A stretch of DNA of 64,000 nt, taken from assembly GCA_958295665.1 (NCBI GenBank), contig OY282558.1:189833586-189897585 (forward strand), read 5' to 3'. This document shows positions 22,641 through 33,800 of the stretch, one piece after another. Position 1 is the stretch's first letter. Every line of letters starts with the position of its first letter. The notes under the pieces were generated by a model. The model saw only the letters and a list, made by a program, of their open reading frames with translations, was not told where the DNA came from and searched no databases. The translations under genes were made by a program, and so were the position numbers. This DNA comes from Tipula vernalis. Lineage: Eukaryota; Arthropoda; Insecta; Diptera; Tipulidae.

Positions 22641-22895
22641 GCAGCAAGGATATTGGAGCAACACACAGAAACAGAAGTGGTAAGTGAAACCAAGAATCAT
22701 CAAGTGTTATTTTAGCGTATTGAATAGTGTATCCATCATCGTTGCGGTTGATTTAGCAAGAATCAAAAATTAGTTTACTTGAGGTTGTATTGTGTACAGG
22801 CTGCATACCAAAATCAAAAGTTAGTGAAATATTCGTCGACGTTATACTTAGTTAAACAAAAAAAAAAAAATAAGGGGAGAAAATATTCTGTTAGA

Positions 22896-25800
22896 ATGTC
22901 AGATAAGGAGGTTAAAGAGTTTACTGCTAAACGTGGACTAGCAAAAAGCAGCATAACCCGATTAGTGACCTTCGCAGACAGAATCACAGATAAAACGCCG
23001 CAAACTGAGATTGCGATGAGACTAGAATATTTAGAGCGGGCGTTTTCCGAGTTTATGGAGTGCGAAACTATATTAGCAAAACATGAGGTTCAATCAGAGC
23101 TAGCTGAATATGAAACTAAGTATTTCAATGTTAAGGCCAAATTTCTGCAATCAGTTCAGAAGGAGAAAACCGATCAGGAGCGCAGTCAAGTTGAGGGGAT
23201 GATGTCTCGATTGTTACGCGAACAAAACGAGTTTCTAGCTACGCTATCATCATCATACACATCGTCCTTAAATCAAACTATTCAGAACACAACTGAAGAG
23301 CCTCATTGTTCTATTCGATTGCCGACGTTACGATTACCTAAATTCTCAGGGAACTACGAAGACTTTCCAAGTTTCAAGGATATATTTGTGGCCTCTGTCC
23401 ATAACAAATTGGGATTCAGCGATGTACAGAAGTTCCAGTATTTGAAGGGTCAATTAGATGGTGAAGCGGCCGAATTAATAAAGCACATAACGGTTTCTGA
23501 TGCTAATTATATTCAAGCATGGGAAAAAATATGTGAAAGATACGACAAAGAGAAACTCGTCTTAAGTTCTTTGATCAGATCGTTTATGGAGCAACCAGCA
23601 ATGCAACAATCATCTGTTAAAAAACTGCGACAGCTGTACAATGGATCGGACGAGGTAAATAGAGGGATAACGGCGTTAGGCGGGGAGGCCACAAAACGTG
23701 ATCCGTGGCTCATCTACATTCTTTTGAATAAAACTGATCCAGATACAAGGGAGGCCTGGGCGCATAAAACGGTAGATAAAGATTACCCTTCATATGAAGA
23801 ATTTTCAAAATTTCTAAGTGACAGATGTGATGCACTAGAATCATGTGCACCTGTGAAGCAAAGTTCGTCGAAAGTTAGTGCAATTAAATTTCATCAATTG
23901 GAACCAGTATCGTCTATTCCCGCAAAATGTTTACACTGCAAGGGTCCACATCGTTTATGCCATTGTGACAAATTTAAAAGCATGAATCCAAGTGATCGTC
24001 GTGAATTGGTAGCAAAGCTTCACCTTTGTTTTAATTGTTTATCAGATCGACATCGAGCTATTAATTGTCTAAGCAAATTGAGTTGTTTAAAATGCGCTCG
24101 TCGACATCATACTCTTTTGCACTATACCAACCCAGTTGTTAATACTGTTACAGTTGGCACGGAAATATCGCAGAAATCAGAACCTAATCAACCAGAAGCA
24201 AGCACCGTTTCATCAGGATCAATTATCGTTAATACAAGCAATATTGGAAGTGCTATCCTTCCAACTGCTGTAGTGAAAGTGAAAAATCCAATTGGACATA
24301 TTAGTTTTTGCAGAGTACTTCTAGATTCAGGGTCACAAGCCTCGTTTATCTCCAAATCTTGTGCACACAGGTTGAATCTAAGTCTTAACAGTTGTCGTCT
24401 ACGTATAAAAGGAATTGCCACGTCCAATGTCACAACCATGGGAAGTACATCACTCACAATTCATTCACGATTTGAAATGAGTGAAAGTCTAAAAATAAAA
24501 GTGTTCGTACTTCCTAAAATTACGACGTTAACGGCGAATAGTGAAATCAGTATCAGTGAAATTAAACATCTCTCAAATTGTCCACTAAGCGATCCAAAAT
24601 TTAGTGAGAAAAGTGAAATAGACATCCTATTAGGAGCAGACTACTTCTTCCATATCCTCAAGCCGAACCAAATCCAAGTGACCAAAAATCTTATCCCCCA
24701 AGAAACAATCTTTGGATATGTGATTGCGGGAATGTCAATTAGTAGTAATAACGAACAATTGACAGGTCGACATAGCTTCCATATGACCATTATTGATGAA
24801 TACAGTCTGGATCAAACGCTACAAAAATTCTGGGAACAGGAAGAAATACTCGATAAAATTCCTTGGACCGCTGAAGAAAAAGCTTGCGAATCTCATTTTA
24901 AGGAGACGTATTCAAAAAATCAAGATGGGCGTTTTATTGTGCAATTACCGTTAAAACCTGATTCGCCTCGATTGGGAGAATCCTATAAAATGGCCTTACA
25001 GCGACTAATAGCTATGGAAAGAAAGATGAGTAGGAATCAAGAATTTGGAATAATGTATCGAGAATTCATGCAGGAATACCTCAATTTGGGTCACATGCGA
25101 GCAATGCAGGATGAATCGGGTGGCTGTGAAAAAGAAATTTGCTATCTTCCACATCATGGAGTATTACGCGAAAAAAGTGCGACGACAAAATTGAGAGTAG
25201 TATTTGACGGATCAGCTCCAACCTCGACCGGAACATCATTAAACCAAAAGTTATTAGTGGGACCTAGATTGCAAGATACTTTATGGACAATATTAGTACG
25301 ATTTCGAAGTTTTAAGGTAGCTTTATGCGCAGATATAGCGAAAATGTATAGGCAAGTTTTGGTAAACGAAAAGCATACATCACTCCAACGAATCATTTGG
25401 CGCAAATATCCTAACGATCGAATAATCCATTACGAATTATTGATGGTAACGTACGGAACTTCATCAGCACCATTTCTTGCAATCCGCGTCTTACAACAAA
25501 TATCAGAAGATTGTAAGCAAACTCATCCGGAGGTATCAAATATTATACAGAAAAATTTCTATGTAGATGATTTGTTAGCGGGAGCTGCAACTGAAGAACA
25601 GGCCTGGCAATTGAAGAGAAATATTATGCGAGTGCTCTCGGAGAGCGGATTCTCATTGAGAAAATGGCATTCAAACATCACATCTTTGAATGATTCGAAT
25701 GATACGACACAAATCAGAGAAGAAGGTAATATGCCACATATACTAGGTTTACTTTGGGATCCTAAAGAAGACAATTTTTCATTTGAAATTACTAACATGC

Positions 25801-26051
25801 CAGATACAGCTTGCTCTAAAAGAAATATTTTGTCAATCGCATCGAGGATTTTCGATCCTTTAGGCTGGTTAAATCCATTTATAATAAATATTAAAATTCT
25901 TATGCAAACCTTATGGTTGCGGAAGGTATCCTGGGACGAGCCATTAACAACAGACCTTCAAGAAGCATGGTCGAAATTGTACAACCAATTTCACACACTA
26001 AACCAATTAACAATACCTCGGTTTATTGGGGATTGTACTGATGATGTATAA
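22896..26051 (+). CDS. gag-pol: BEL/Pao gag-protease-RT polyprotein, ends at in-frame TAA
   Basis: I place the start at the ATG at 22896 (MSDKEVKEF), because the upstream open stretch has a lysine run and only non-ATG starts. Gag carries the DUF1759-type capsid block (FSGNYEDFPSFKDIF, ~150) and cysteine/histidine motifs (CLHCKGPHRLCHC; CFNCLSDRHRAINC; CLKCARRHHTLLH, ~345-405). The aspartic protease has LLDSGSQASFIS (~475). RT has IAKMYRQVLVNEKH (~815-830) and the catalytic YVDDLLAGA (~890). The frame ends at the TAA at 26049-26051, exactly between RT and RNase H, and continues open in the same frame. Protease, RT and gag motifs all look intact. The stop may be a point mutation or, less likely, a readthrough site. 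Confidence 0.92.
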   Translation: MSDKEVKEFTAKRGLAKSSITRLVTFADRITDKTPQTEIAMRLEYLERAFSEFMECETILAKHEVQSELAEYETKYFNVKAKFLQSVQKEKTDQERSQVEGMMSRLLREQNEFLATLSSSYTSSLNQTIQNTTEEPHCSIRLPTLRLPKFSGNYEDFPSFKDIFVASVHNKLGFSDVQKFQYLKGQLDGEAAELIKHITVSDANYIQAWEKICERYDKEKLVLSSLIRSFMEQPAMQQSSVKKLRQLYNGSDEVNRGITALGGEATKRDPWLIYILLNKTDPDTREAWAHKTVDKDYPSYEEFSKFLSDRCDALESCAPVKQSSSKVSAIKFHQLEPVSSIPAKCLHCKGPHRLCHCDKFKSMNPSDRRELVAKLHLCFNCLSDRHRAINCLSKLSCLKCARRHHTLLHYTNPVVNTVTVGTEISQKSEPNQPEASTVSSGSIIVNTSNIGSAILPTAVVKVKNPIGHISFCRVLLDSGSQASFISKSCAHRLNLSLNSCRLRIKGIATSNVTTMGSTSLTIHSRFEMSESLKIKVFVLPKITTLTANSEISISEIKHLSNCPLSDPKFSEKSEIDILLGADYFFHILKPNQIQVTKNLIPQETIFGYVIAGMSISSNNEQLTGRHSFHMTIIDEYSLDQTLQKFWEQEEILDKIPWTAEEKACESHFKETYSKNQDGRFIVQLPLKPDSPRLGESYKMALQRLIAMERKMSRNQEFGIMYREFMQEYLNLGHMRAMQDESGGCEKEICYLPHHGVLREKSATTKLRVVFDGSAPTSTGTSLNQKLLVGPRLQDTLWTILVRFRSFKVALCADIAKMYRQVLVNEKHTSLQRIIWRKYPNDRIIHYELLMVTYGTSSAPFLAIRVLQQISEDCKQTHPEVSNIIQKNFYVDDLLAGAATEEQAWQLKRNIMRVLSESGFSLRKWHSNITSLNDSNDTTQIREEGNMPHILGLLWDPKEDNFSFEITNMPDTACSKRNILSIASRIFDPLGWLNPFIINIKILMQTLWLRKVSWDEPLTTDLQEAWSKLYNQFHTLNQLTIPRFIGDCTDDV

Positions 26052-28106
26052 TTGCATGGCTTCAGCGATGCCAGTGAGATGGCATATTCGGCTGCAGTTT
26101 ATGTGAGAACTAAATTTAATGGAAAATATTTAACACGTTTGTTGACTGCAAAATCTAAGGTTGCTCCAATAAAGCAAATAAGTCTACCTCGGTTAGAACT
26201 CTGTGGAGCACACCTGCTAGCGAAGCTCGTGAAAGCAGTGATATACGCGTACGATAATCAACAATTACCTATTTGGCTTTGGACCGATTCAATGGTGGTT
26301 TTGGCATGGTTAAACAGCCACCCTCGTAAATGGAAAAATTATATTGCCAACCGAGTAGGTGCGATTCACACATTAATGCCAGAAGCTATGTGGCGACATG
26401 TCAAAGGAAGTGAAAATCCAGCGGATTTAGCAACGAGAGGAGTACCGGCTGATAAATTGATTAAGAACGAATTATGGTTTAATGGCCCTACATGGTTAGC
26501 TGAAGCAGAGGTGAATTGGCCAACAAAATCAGTAATGTTCGAAACAGTACAAGAAGCCCGTAGTAACGAAATGAAAACATTCCATGCAGCAATTAATTCT
26601 GACAATTCACATCCAGTATCACGTTTATTAGCACGATGTTCAAGTTGGCTAAAGGTAATACGTATAACAGCTTATATTCTAAAATTCATTTATAATTTCA
26701 AAGAGAAAGTTAGATCGGCAATCCAATTGAGAGTGTTGGACTTAAATTACGCAGAACTTACAATAATTCGGTATGTTCAACAAACTGAATTCGTCGAGGA
26801 CATTAAATCCTTGAACAAATATAAACATGTGCCATTGAATTCGAAGATAAAGCAATTGGCACCATTTCTGGATTCGAATAATGTATTAAGAGTTGGAGGT
26901 CGCCTAGAAAACTCAGAATGTTCGTATGATATTAAGCATCCGTTGATTCTCCCTAAAAATCATCAAATTAGTTGTTTAATACTCAACCATTTACATAAAA
27001 AACATTTACACCCAGGACCTTCGCTTTTAACTGCTTTATCAAGACAAAGATATTGGATTTTGGGAGTGCGAGAAATGTGTCGAAACTTAACTCGGAAGTG
27101 TGTTACTTGTTACAGATATTCTACGTTAAAATCTACACAACAAATGGGTTGCTTACCAGAAGCAAGAGTAACACCCAGTCGACCATTTTCAATAATCGGC
27201 GTAGATTACGCAGGACCGATACTACTTGCATCTAAAGTAGGCAGAGGCGCAAGGCTTTCCAAGGGGTTTATCGTAATATTTGTGTGTTTCGCTACGAAAG
27301 CCATACACATCGAAGTAGCGTCATCATTAACCTCACAAGCTTTTATAAATACTTTAGAACGTTTTGTTGGACGGAGGGGAGTACCAACGGAGATTTATTC
27401 AGACAATGGATCAAATTTTGTGGGAGCGAAACGAATGCTACACGAGTATTATTCCGCAGTAGCTACAGCAACATCTCAAAACCAAATCAATGAATTTGCA
27501 ACCAACAAGGGAATCGTGTGGCATTTTATTCCGCCACTTTCGCCCCATTTCGGTGGCATTTGGGAACGTGCTATGAAATCGGTCAAAACTCACTTAGTTA
27601 AACTCATTGGAAACGCTCACCGCACATTCGAAGAAACACAAACTATTTTGATACAAATAGAAGGAATTCTCAATTCGAGACCCTTATGCACCATTACAAA
27701 CGAAGACACATGCCATATCGATGCGTTAACACCGGGACATTTTCTTACATTGGGACTAATCACTGCCTTACCCCATGCTAACTACGACGAGATTAAAACA
27801 ACAAGACTAAATCGTTGGGAACAAACACAAAAAATAGTACAAACGTTTTGGAAACGCTATTCGATCATGTATCTTAACACATTGCAACAGCGAACCAAAT
27901 GGCAACAAAAAAATCGAAATCTTCAAGTTGGCGATGTTGTGTTGCTGTATGATAAAAATTCACCACCATGTACATGGTTATTAGGTCGAATTATCGAACT
28001 ACATGCAGGTTCAGACGGTTTAGTACGGGTGGTCACAGTTCAAACCAAAACAACTACATTTAAGCGGCCAATCACGAAATTATTTCGATTACCCATAAAC
28101 GATTGA
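26052..28106 (+). CDS. pol: BEL/Pao RNase H and integrase, downstream of the stop
   Basis: This is in the same frame as the upstream 1051-codon segment and separated from it only by the TAA. It begins [19 protein letters not shown] (RNase H). Further RNase H motifs are [15 protein letters not shown] and [12 protein letters not shown]. Integrase follows: zinc-binding H-H-C-C ([11 protein letters not shown] ... CVTCYRY, 26995-27117) and the DD35E core with GVDYAGP (27199), [10 protein letters not shown] (27395) and GGIWERAM (27553). A DUF5641-like C-terminus ends near 28106 ([20 protein letters not shown]). All catalytic residues are present. There is no ATG close to the start, so expression needs passage through the stop; as it stands this half is probably not made. 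Confidence 0.9.
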   Translation: MHGFSDASEMAYSAAVYVRTKFNGKYLTRLLTAKSKVAPIKQISLPRLELCGAHLLAKLVKAVIYAYDNQQLPIWLWTDSMVVLAWLNSHPRKWKNYIANRVGAIHTLMPEAMWRHVKGSENPADLATRGVPADKLIKNELWFNGPTWLAEAEVNWPTKSVMFETVQEARSNEMKTFHAAINSDNSHPVSRLLARCSSWLKVIRITAYILKFIYNFKEKVRSAIQLRVLDLNYAELTIIRYVQQTEFVEDIKSLNKYKHVPLNSKIKQLAPFLDSNNVLRVGGRLENSECSYDIKHPLILPKNHQISCLILNHLHKKHLHPGPSLLTALSRQRYWILGVREMCRNLTRKCVTCYRYSTLKSTQQMGCLPEARVTPSRPFSIIGVDYAGPILLASKVGRGARLSKGFIVIFVCFATKAIHIEVASSLTSQAFINTLERFVGRRGVPTEIYSDNGSNFVGAKRMLHEYYSAVATATSQNQINEFATNKGIVWHFIPPLSPHFGGIWERAMKSVKTHLVKLIGNAHRTFEETQTILIQIEGILNSRPLCTITNEDTCHIDALTPGHFLTLGLITALPHANYDEIKTTRLNRWEQTQKIVQTFWKRYSIMYLNTLQQRTKWQQKNRNLQVGDVVLLYDKNSPPCTWLLGRIIELHAGSDGLVRVVTVQTKTTTFKRPITKLFRLPIND

Positions 28107-28127
28107 TATAAAATAAAATTAAAACTT

Positions 28128-28144
28128 AATTTTGGAGGGGAGTA
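28128..28144 (+). promoter_or_regulatory. BEL polypurine tract
   Basis: TTTTGGAGGGGAGTA directly before the right LTR is the expected plus-strand primer for reverse transcription. Confidence 0.8.
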
Positions 28145-29019
28145 TGTTCGATAGCAACAAATAATCATATATAGGTAACATAAAAACACCCTGTCAAGAA
28201 TACACATTCAGCTTCACTCAAGTTAAACTCATTTATTAAATCAATTTTTACACTATTTAACGCGCTATTAAAAATGATTCACTGGTTTCACAACCCAATA
28301 AATAAGAGATCCAATCATGTTGGCTATCCAACTATCCATTCCGAATCGGAAATATGTAGCGCGCTGAAATAATGTGATGCATCTGAAAGGAAGGAAAATT
28401 TATCATTCATCTTATTTATAAACAAATAATTTATACTTATCTTGTTGTAAACTTTATGTAAACCAATTATATGATATTCATTTCGTGAAGCTGTAATAAA
28501 ATTATATTTAATTAAATGTAATAATTTAAGAACAAATGTAAACAAAAGTACCTTGGTTGTGTAAATATTTTCTTATTTTGACATATTATGTAAACAAAAT
28601 TTATGTTGTGCTGTAACTATCACCAATATTTGTACTAGATTTTTAGAATAGTAGCTCAATTTTATATGAAAGAGATAAATACATTGCAAGGAAAGAGAGT
28701 AATATAATTGTTAAAACACGATGTTATGTACAAAAGGAACGAAAAAAGTAAAAGTTGAGGCTGTCGTGAAGAGTTTTTATGTGCACACACAACCAAGAGT
28801 CGCCATTAAATTATTAGTAAATGTGATAATTGAATAAAATAAATTCTCGTTAAATTCTAAATTAAATCAAAAAATATTAAAAATAAATCAAATAAAGTTT
28901 GTCGTTTGAAATTATTTATGTAATTACGTTTTATTTGAATTTGTTTCATTTTATTAAAACGCGGTGAAAAGAATACAGTCCACTCAAAAGTTAATTGGTA
29001 ACTTGGTTGTGCTCGCACA
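28145..29019 (+). repeat. BEL right LTR
   Basis: 875 bp; same length and, as far as I can compare, the same sequence as 21271-22145. It is followed by the TATAC target copy (29020-29024). Confidence 0.95.
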
Positions 29020-29515
29020 TATACCTCATCTCAAAATTGTATGTGTCGTGTCAGAATTAGATATACGATTACTATACGGTTCAATAAATTCCAAAGTTTC
29101 GAATTTTAAAGAATTCGAGATGTCATATCAGAATCTGATAATTCATTAAAGTAGATACGCAATATAGGAATTCGCATCTATGACGTCAGAATTCTATATT
29201 TCATGTCTGAATTTGATATGTAATTTCAGAACTTTAATTTTTGATGACAAAATATCGTTATCTCATTTCAGAATTTGATATACCATCAGAATTTGAATCT
29301 TTGGTTTCAGAACTCTACATACCAGAATTCCACATACGACGTCAGAAGTGTATATCACATGTCAGAATTAGACATGTCATGTCAAAATAATAAATGTCAT
29401 TTAATAGGTTGAAATATAATACCTTATGTCAAAATTTGATATTTCAAGTCAGAATTTTAATTTTTAGCCCAAAAATTGGCTTATTTTATTTATCATGTCA
29501 GAATTAGAAGATTAT
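29020..29515. repeat. Degenerate ~20-bp minisatellite (right block)
   Basis: It begins with the TATAC target copy, then continues the same GTCAGAATT-(C/T)GATAT-type units seen at 19049-21265, fading into a short ATT microsatellite at ~29513-29530. Left and right blocks were one array before the BEL insertion. Confidence 0.8.
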
Positions 29516-29639
29516 TATTATTATTATTGTTTTATTTTTATAAATGTTGACATATTATTATTGTATTTAATACAGTGTATTTAAGTTATAAAAATTAAAT
29601 AAAAATAAAAACATAATAGCTTTAGAATCCCGCTACCAG

Positions 29640-29995
29640 TATCGGTTTAGAAATTGGTAAGTTTCATTATACTTGGCCATATTAAAGAACTTTATACAAA
29701 AATAAATTTAGAATTCCATTTCTAACGCACATGTTGAATTTCATCATAATCAGTTAAAAATAGGCACGTTCGATCACACCAGATCATCATCTAAAAATAA
29801 TTTTAGGATCTCATTTATTTTCATTTTTCTCTATCATTTTAGAATCCCATTTCTATCGCGGATGTCAAATTTTACTAAAACCATTAAGAAATAGATAAGT
29901 TCCATCCTAATTGGCCAAAACACATAATTTTCTAAAGATTCAATTTGAAATGTAAAATGTTCAATTTGAAGGGTAAAACCTGTATATGTGCATGA
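29640..29995. repeat. Dispersed repeat family, copy 2 (inverted)
   Basis: It carries AGAATCCCATTTCTATCGCG followed by GATGTCAAATTTTA, the reverse complement of words at 16440-16480, and AGAATTCCATTTCTAACGCAC at ~29710. The two copies lie on either side of the minisatellite in opposite orientation. Confidence 0.55.
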
Positions 29996-30138
29996 TATTT
30001 AAACAAATCCATACGCCTTGACAGATTTGAACGAAACTTTACACAAATATTGTTTAAGACTTAGGAAAGTTAATATCTGAAACCTCCATGTACTTCTTGA
30101 GGAACGATAACCGATTTCAAAGTTCTCATAATTCTTTT

Positions 30139-30610
30139 AAGGTGATATTGATGGTGATGGTGATGGTGACAATGATGGTGATGGTAATAGTGACGAAAAT
30201 ATTGTGGTGGTAAGTTGGTATGTAGGTACGACCTTATGATTGTATGATGCTGTGATGATGTGATGCTATGATGGTACGATGTTGTATTGGTGTGATGCTA
30301 TGATGGTATGACGGTACGATGGTACGATGGTATTGTTTTAATATGGTATATATGATGGTACGATGATGTAATGGTGTTACTGTATATATGATAGTATGTA
30401 TGATGGCACGACGGTCCATATTCTAGAATGATGGTATGACGGTATAATGATACGGTGTAATGGTGTAATGGTAGTACGGTATAATGATATGTCGGTTGAT
30501 GGTATGACGATATATCATGGCCTGATGTTTTAATGGTATATATTATATGACGGTATGATGGTACATATTAAGGTGCAATGCTGTTATGGTGGCATAAAGG
30601 TTTGGTAGAT
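30139..30610. repeat. TGATGGT / GATGGTAYGACGG microsatellite and minisatellite
   Basis: It begins as (GGTGAT)n and becomes diverged 8-11 bp units such as TGATGGTACGA and TGGTATGACGG, all on the plus strand. Open frames on the minus strand (for example 30419-30234, IIHTIIYT-type) are products of the repeat. Confidence 0.85.
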
Positions 30611-30619
30611 TGAAGATAT

Positions 30620-30850
30620 ACCTTGGTATGTTCGTGTGGTAATAGTTGATTGGTGGTTAGGTTAATGGATGATTTGCAAGTTGATTCGGGCTTGATTGGA
30701 TCATTGAGTTGAGGGTTGGGCTGGCGGTTAATTTAGTGATTTTGCTAAGGATTGTGTTGTGATTGAGTTGAAGGTTGAGCTGAATAATTACTTAACAGTT
30801 TCAGTTAGGAATTGATATGGGAGTTGAATTTATTTTGAAGACCGAAGTTG
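30620..30850. repeat. Diverged TTGAGTTGAGGGTTGGGCTG-type tandem sequence
   Basis: G/T-biased, loosely periodic sequence with recurrent TTGATT, TTGAGTTGA and GGTTGGG words directly after the TGATGG array. It looks like an old simple-repeat expansion. Confidence 0.45.
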
Positions 30851-33800
30851 TGATCACCTCATTAGGTTTTATTATTATAATCACAATTATCAAACCAGAT
30901 GTACATACTTATAACGTATGTTGCGTTGTGGCTGCTTTCTGAAGGGAGAATTCTCAAGGATTTTCAACAGTATACTAGAGAGATATAAGTGAATTTAATT
31001 GTTAAAAGGTCGATGATGAAAAATGGCGAATGCGATTTTAAATGTGAACAGCAACACGTTTCAATTCTAGGTTAGTCTGTGATTTGGCGGATTGAGACAT
31101 GACATCTTTTAAGGCCTTGCTCAGAATAACGGGCAATCTTTGTAAAATGTAAATGATTGGTTTGGTAATCTATATTTTGTAGAACAGTGTCGTTCGAGGA
31201 GTCGGATAGACCCAAATTTGTTTACCAATAGTTTATTCCTAGAAAAGTTTCAAATTTTGTATTCATGCTCTGCTCAAAATCAAAACAAACAGTACTTTTT
31301 CAACAAAGTAATAGTATGAAAAATAAGTTTAAGTATATATTACCATAATCTATATTCATACGAGTACAAAAATAAATCCAATCTACATAATCAACGATAT
31401 ACATTTACATAGGATATGTGCATAATAAATTTCCAGTATATTGATTAGTCTATACTCTGCAGGAAAATTAATTGTTTGCAAAGTAAATATTTGAGCTAAT
31501 ACGATTTTTATCGTATAGAGATGTGATAAATTAAAACAATAATAATAATTTATACGTACATATATTGGTTTACAAACAGCCTGAAACAAAATATTAATTA
31601 ACAAATGTTCGTCAAATAATAAAGTCTTGACTTGACAGAATTAATTTAGATATTTAAAACACCTGATGTGGCTGACACATTTAATACATATGGGGGTATA
31701 TTACAGATTGCGTGTTTAATTTACTACTACACAAGGTAAGCATAATGAAGATTTTATACTTTAATCAATTACATGTTTAAGTCGTGTTTCATTCTTCATG
31801 TAATGTACACCAGAAATGCATAAATTACGTCACGCTTTATATAGTATGTATAAAAGTTCATGACTCTATACTTGACTCAACAATCGGTTCAATCAAGAAA
31901 TTTGATTAATGATAATTGTATTGAGAAAACCACATGAAATTTTTAAATTTTCTCATAATAAATGTTGAAGATTTAAGAACGTTACACTTGACTTCACTAT
32001 ATGCAAAATATTTCGGTGTAACATGCAAAACTAACAATAACAGATTACACAATAATATACAGTATACATAGGGATAAAACGACACGTGCAGATTTTATTA
32101 CTTTTCGGGAGTAAAAAAGGCAAATATCAAAATTTTAATATTTTTTAGGGATGCTACTTCTTGTTTTCTACCCTTATGAAATTCATCAAAAATTCACTTG
32201 AAAGTTGGAAACTTTTTTTGTTTTGTATGACATTTTTAACATCCCGAGTGTATTCTACAATTTGAAGTGAAGGAAAAATTTTGTTAATTGCGTTTTTTCT
32301 GTTTTTTTTTTCTAACTGACACATCCCTTACTATAAAATTTTGTATACAATCAATTCTACTGGGACTATTTAACATTTAGACAAATTCGTTTAAAATAAA
32401 ATGTGTACACTCAAGTCTCTCAAAAATGTTTAGCTGTAAAGTCCAGAAGCAATATGAATTTATAAAGGGAGGGTGACATTTTTTTTTTTGGGAAAACCAT
32501 GAACAAATATTGGTGTACCTTTATAATGATGGGCAAGCATGCAACCTCCCATATCATAAATTATATACTTAAGATATAACCTTATTTGGAATCTTTGATA
32601 TATATACACTCAGGCCGTCGACACCCCATTTGTTTTAAAGACTGGACGCCAATTGGCGGGAGACGGTTGAAATTTTACGGACGTATTTTCCTATGAACTC
32701 TTTAATTAAATCTCTTGAACATTAAAGTAATTGAAATCATTAAATGAATTATTTGTATTGATTCCCCACCCATTTATTGTTATCATCATACTCGGAAACA
32801 TTTTCAATTTCCTTTTAATTAAACGTAGAGGCAAACAAATTTAAAAAATGACCCTTCAGAGGTTTATCTAATATAAATTCCTTTTAATGTTAAGGGTGTT
32901 AAATTTGGTTGTTGTGCTCTTTTACGAGTGTTTTTATTAGAATTTACCATATTACTCCAAATTGTTTTAATGAATTTTAAATAAAAAATAATTTCCTAAT
33001 AGAAGAGGTTGGATTGAGAATCTCTTCTTAGTTATTTTATTCCCACAAATGAGTTTTTCTCAGGCTAAAGCCAAACTATCCTGTTGTTTGTACCAGGTAA
33101 CAAAACATAACAAAATATAGTTTTACCCTTTTACCGCAACAAATACACGATGATTAATTTACCCGTATCCAGAATAAACAACGAGAAGTTTGTGTCATCA
33201 TCGAAATTTGAAAATAAATTTCGCTATTATTAGTTTGTGGTGATATAAAATTTGGTCCAAAATTTGCTGAACCATCCGTTCTAATATTTATAGGCAGTTA
33301 ATATTTTCCAAATTGTGTCTCTCCCCCTAGTTATTATTTGAACCCCAATTGGTTGACCAATTCGTTGCTCGAATAGCGATTAGGACGTGTGCCAATTGGC
33401 CAGTGATCTTCAAAAAAGAAAGTCGATTTTTTTTTAATTTTTCAAATCAAATGCTCAATAATCTGGTCTCAGTCAGGAGTGGCGCCAAAGATTTAGGACG
33501 AATATTTTCAATCAAATTAAATTTTGTTGATCGACTCGCAAGTTGGCACAATAAATACGGCTCCGAAACCGAATATTAGTGGTAAAAATTATCGTAATCG
33601 GATCACAATTGTAGATTAGAAATTATTGGCTTATAGTAATATGGGCTTAAGCCCCGTAACTTTGCTAGCTTTGGAACGGCCGGATAACAATTAGGGTTCC
33701 TCCTCGTTAGCAGCCGTGTAGTATACTCTTTACATTTATCACATTATACAATAAAAATCCATACATGAAAGAGGAATATGGTTTTGAAACCTACCTTGAT

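Larger units (their letters stand above)
21271..29019 (+). mobile_element. BEL/Pao LTR retrotransposon, young insertion
   Basis: The structure is complete: two 875-bp LTRs (21271-22145, 28145-29019) in which I see no differences, a primer-site region after the left LTR, a leader, a gag-pol frame of BEL order (gag, protease, RT, RNase H, integrase), a purine tract (GGAGGGGAG) before the right LTR, and 5-bp TATAC duplications. It sits inside the GTCAGAATTC minisatellite, which continues on both sides. The single obvious defect is an in-frame TAA at 26049-26051. No env is present. Confidence 0.95.

Noticed and set aside
33640..33720. GC-richer patch that looked like a structural RNA
   Set aside because: I could not fold it into a tRNA cloverleaf or match it to rRNA by eye.
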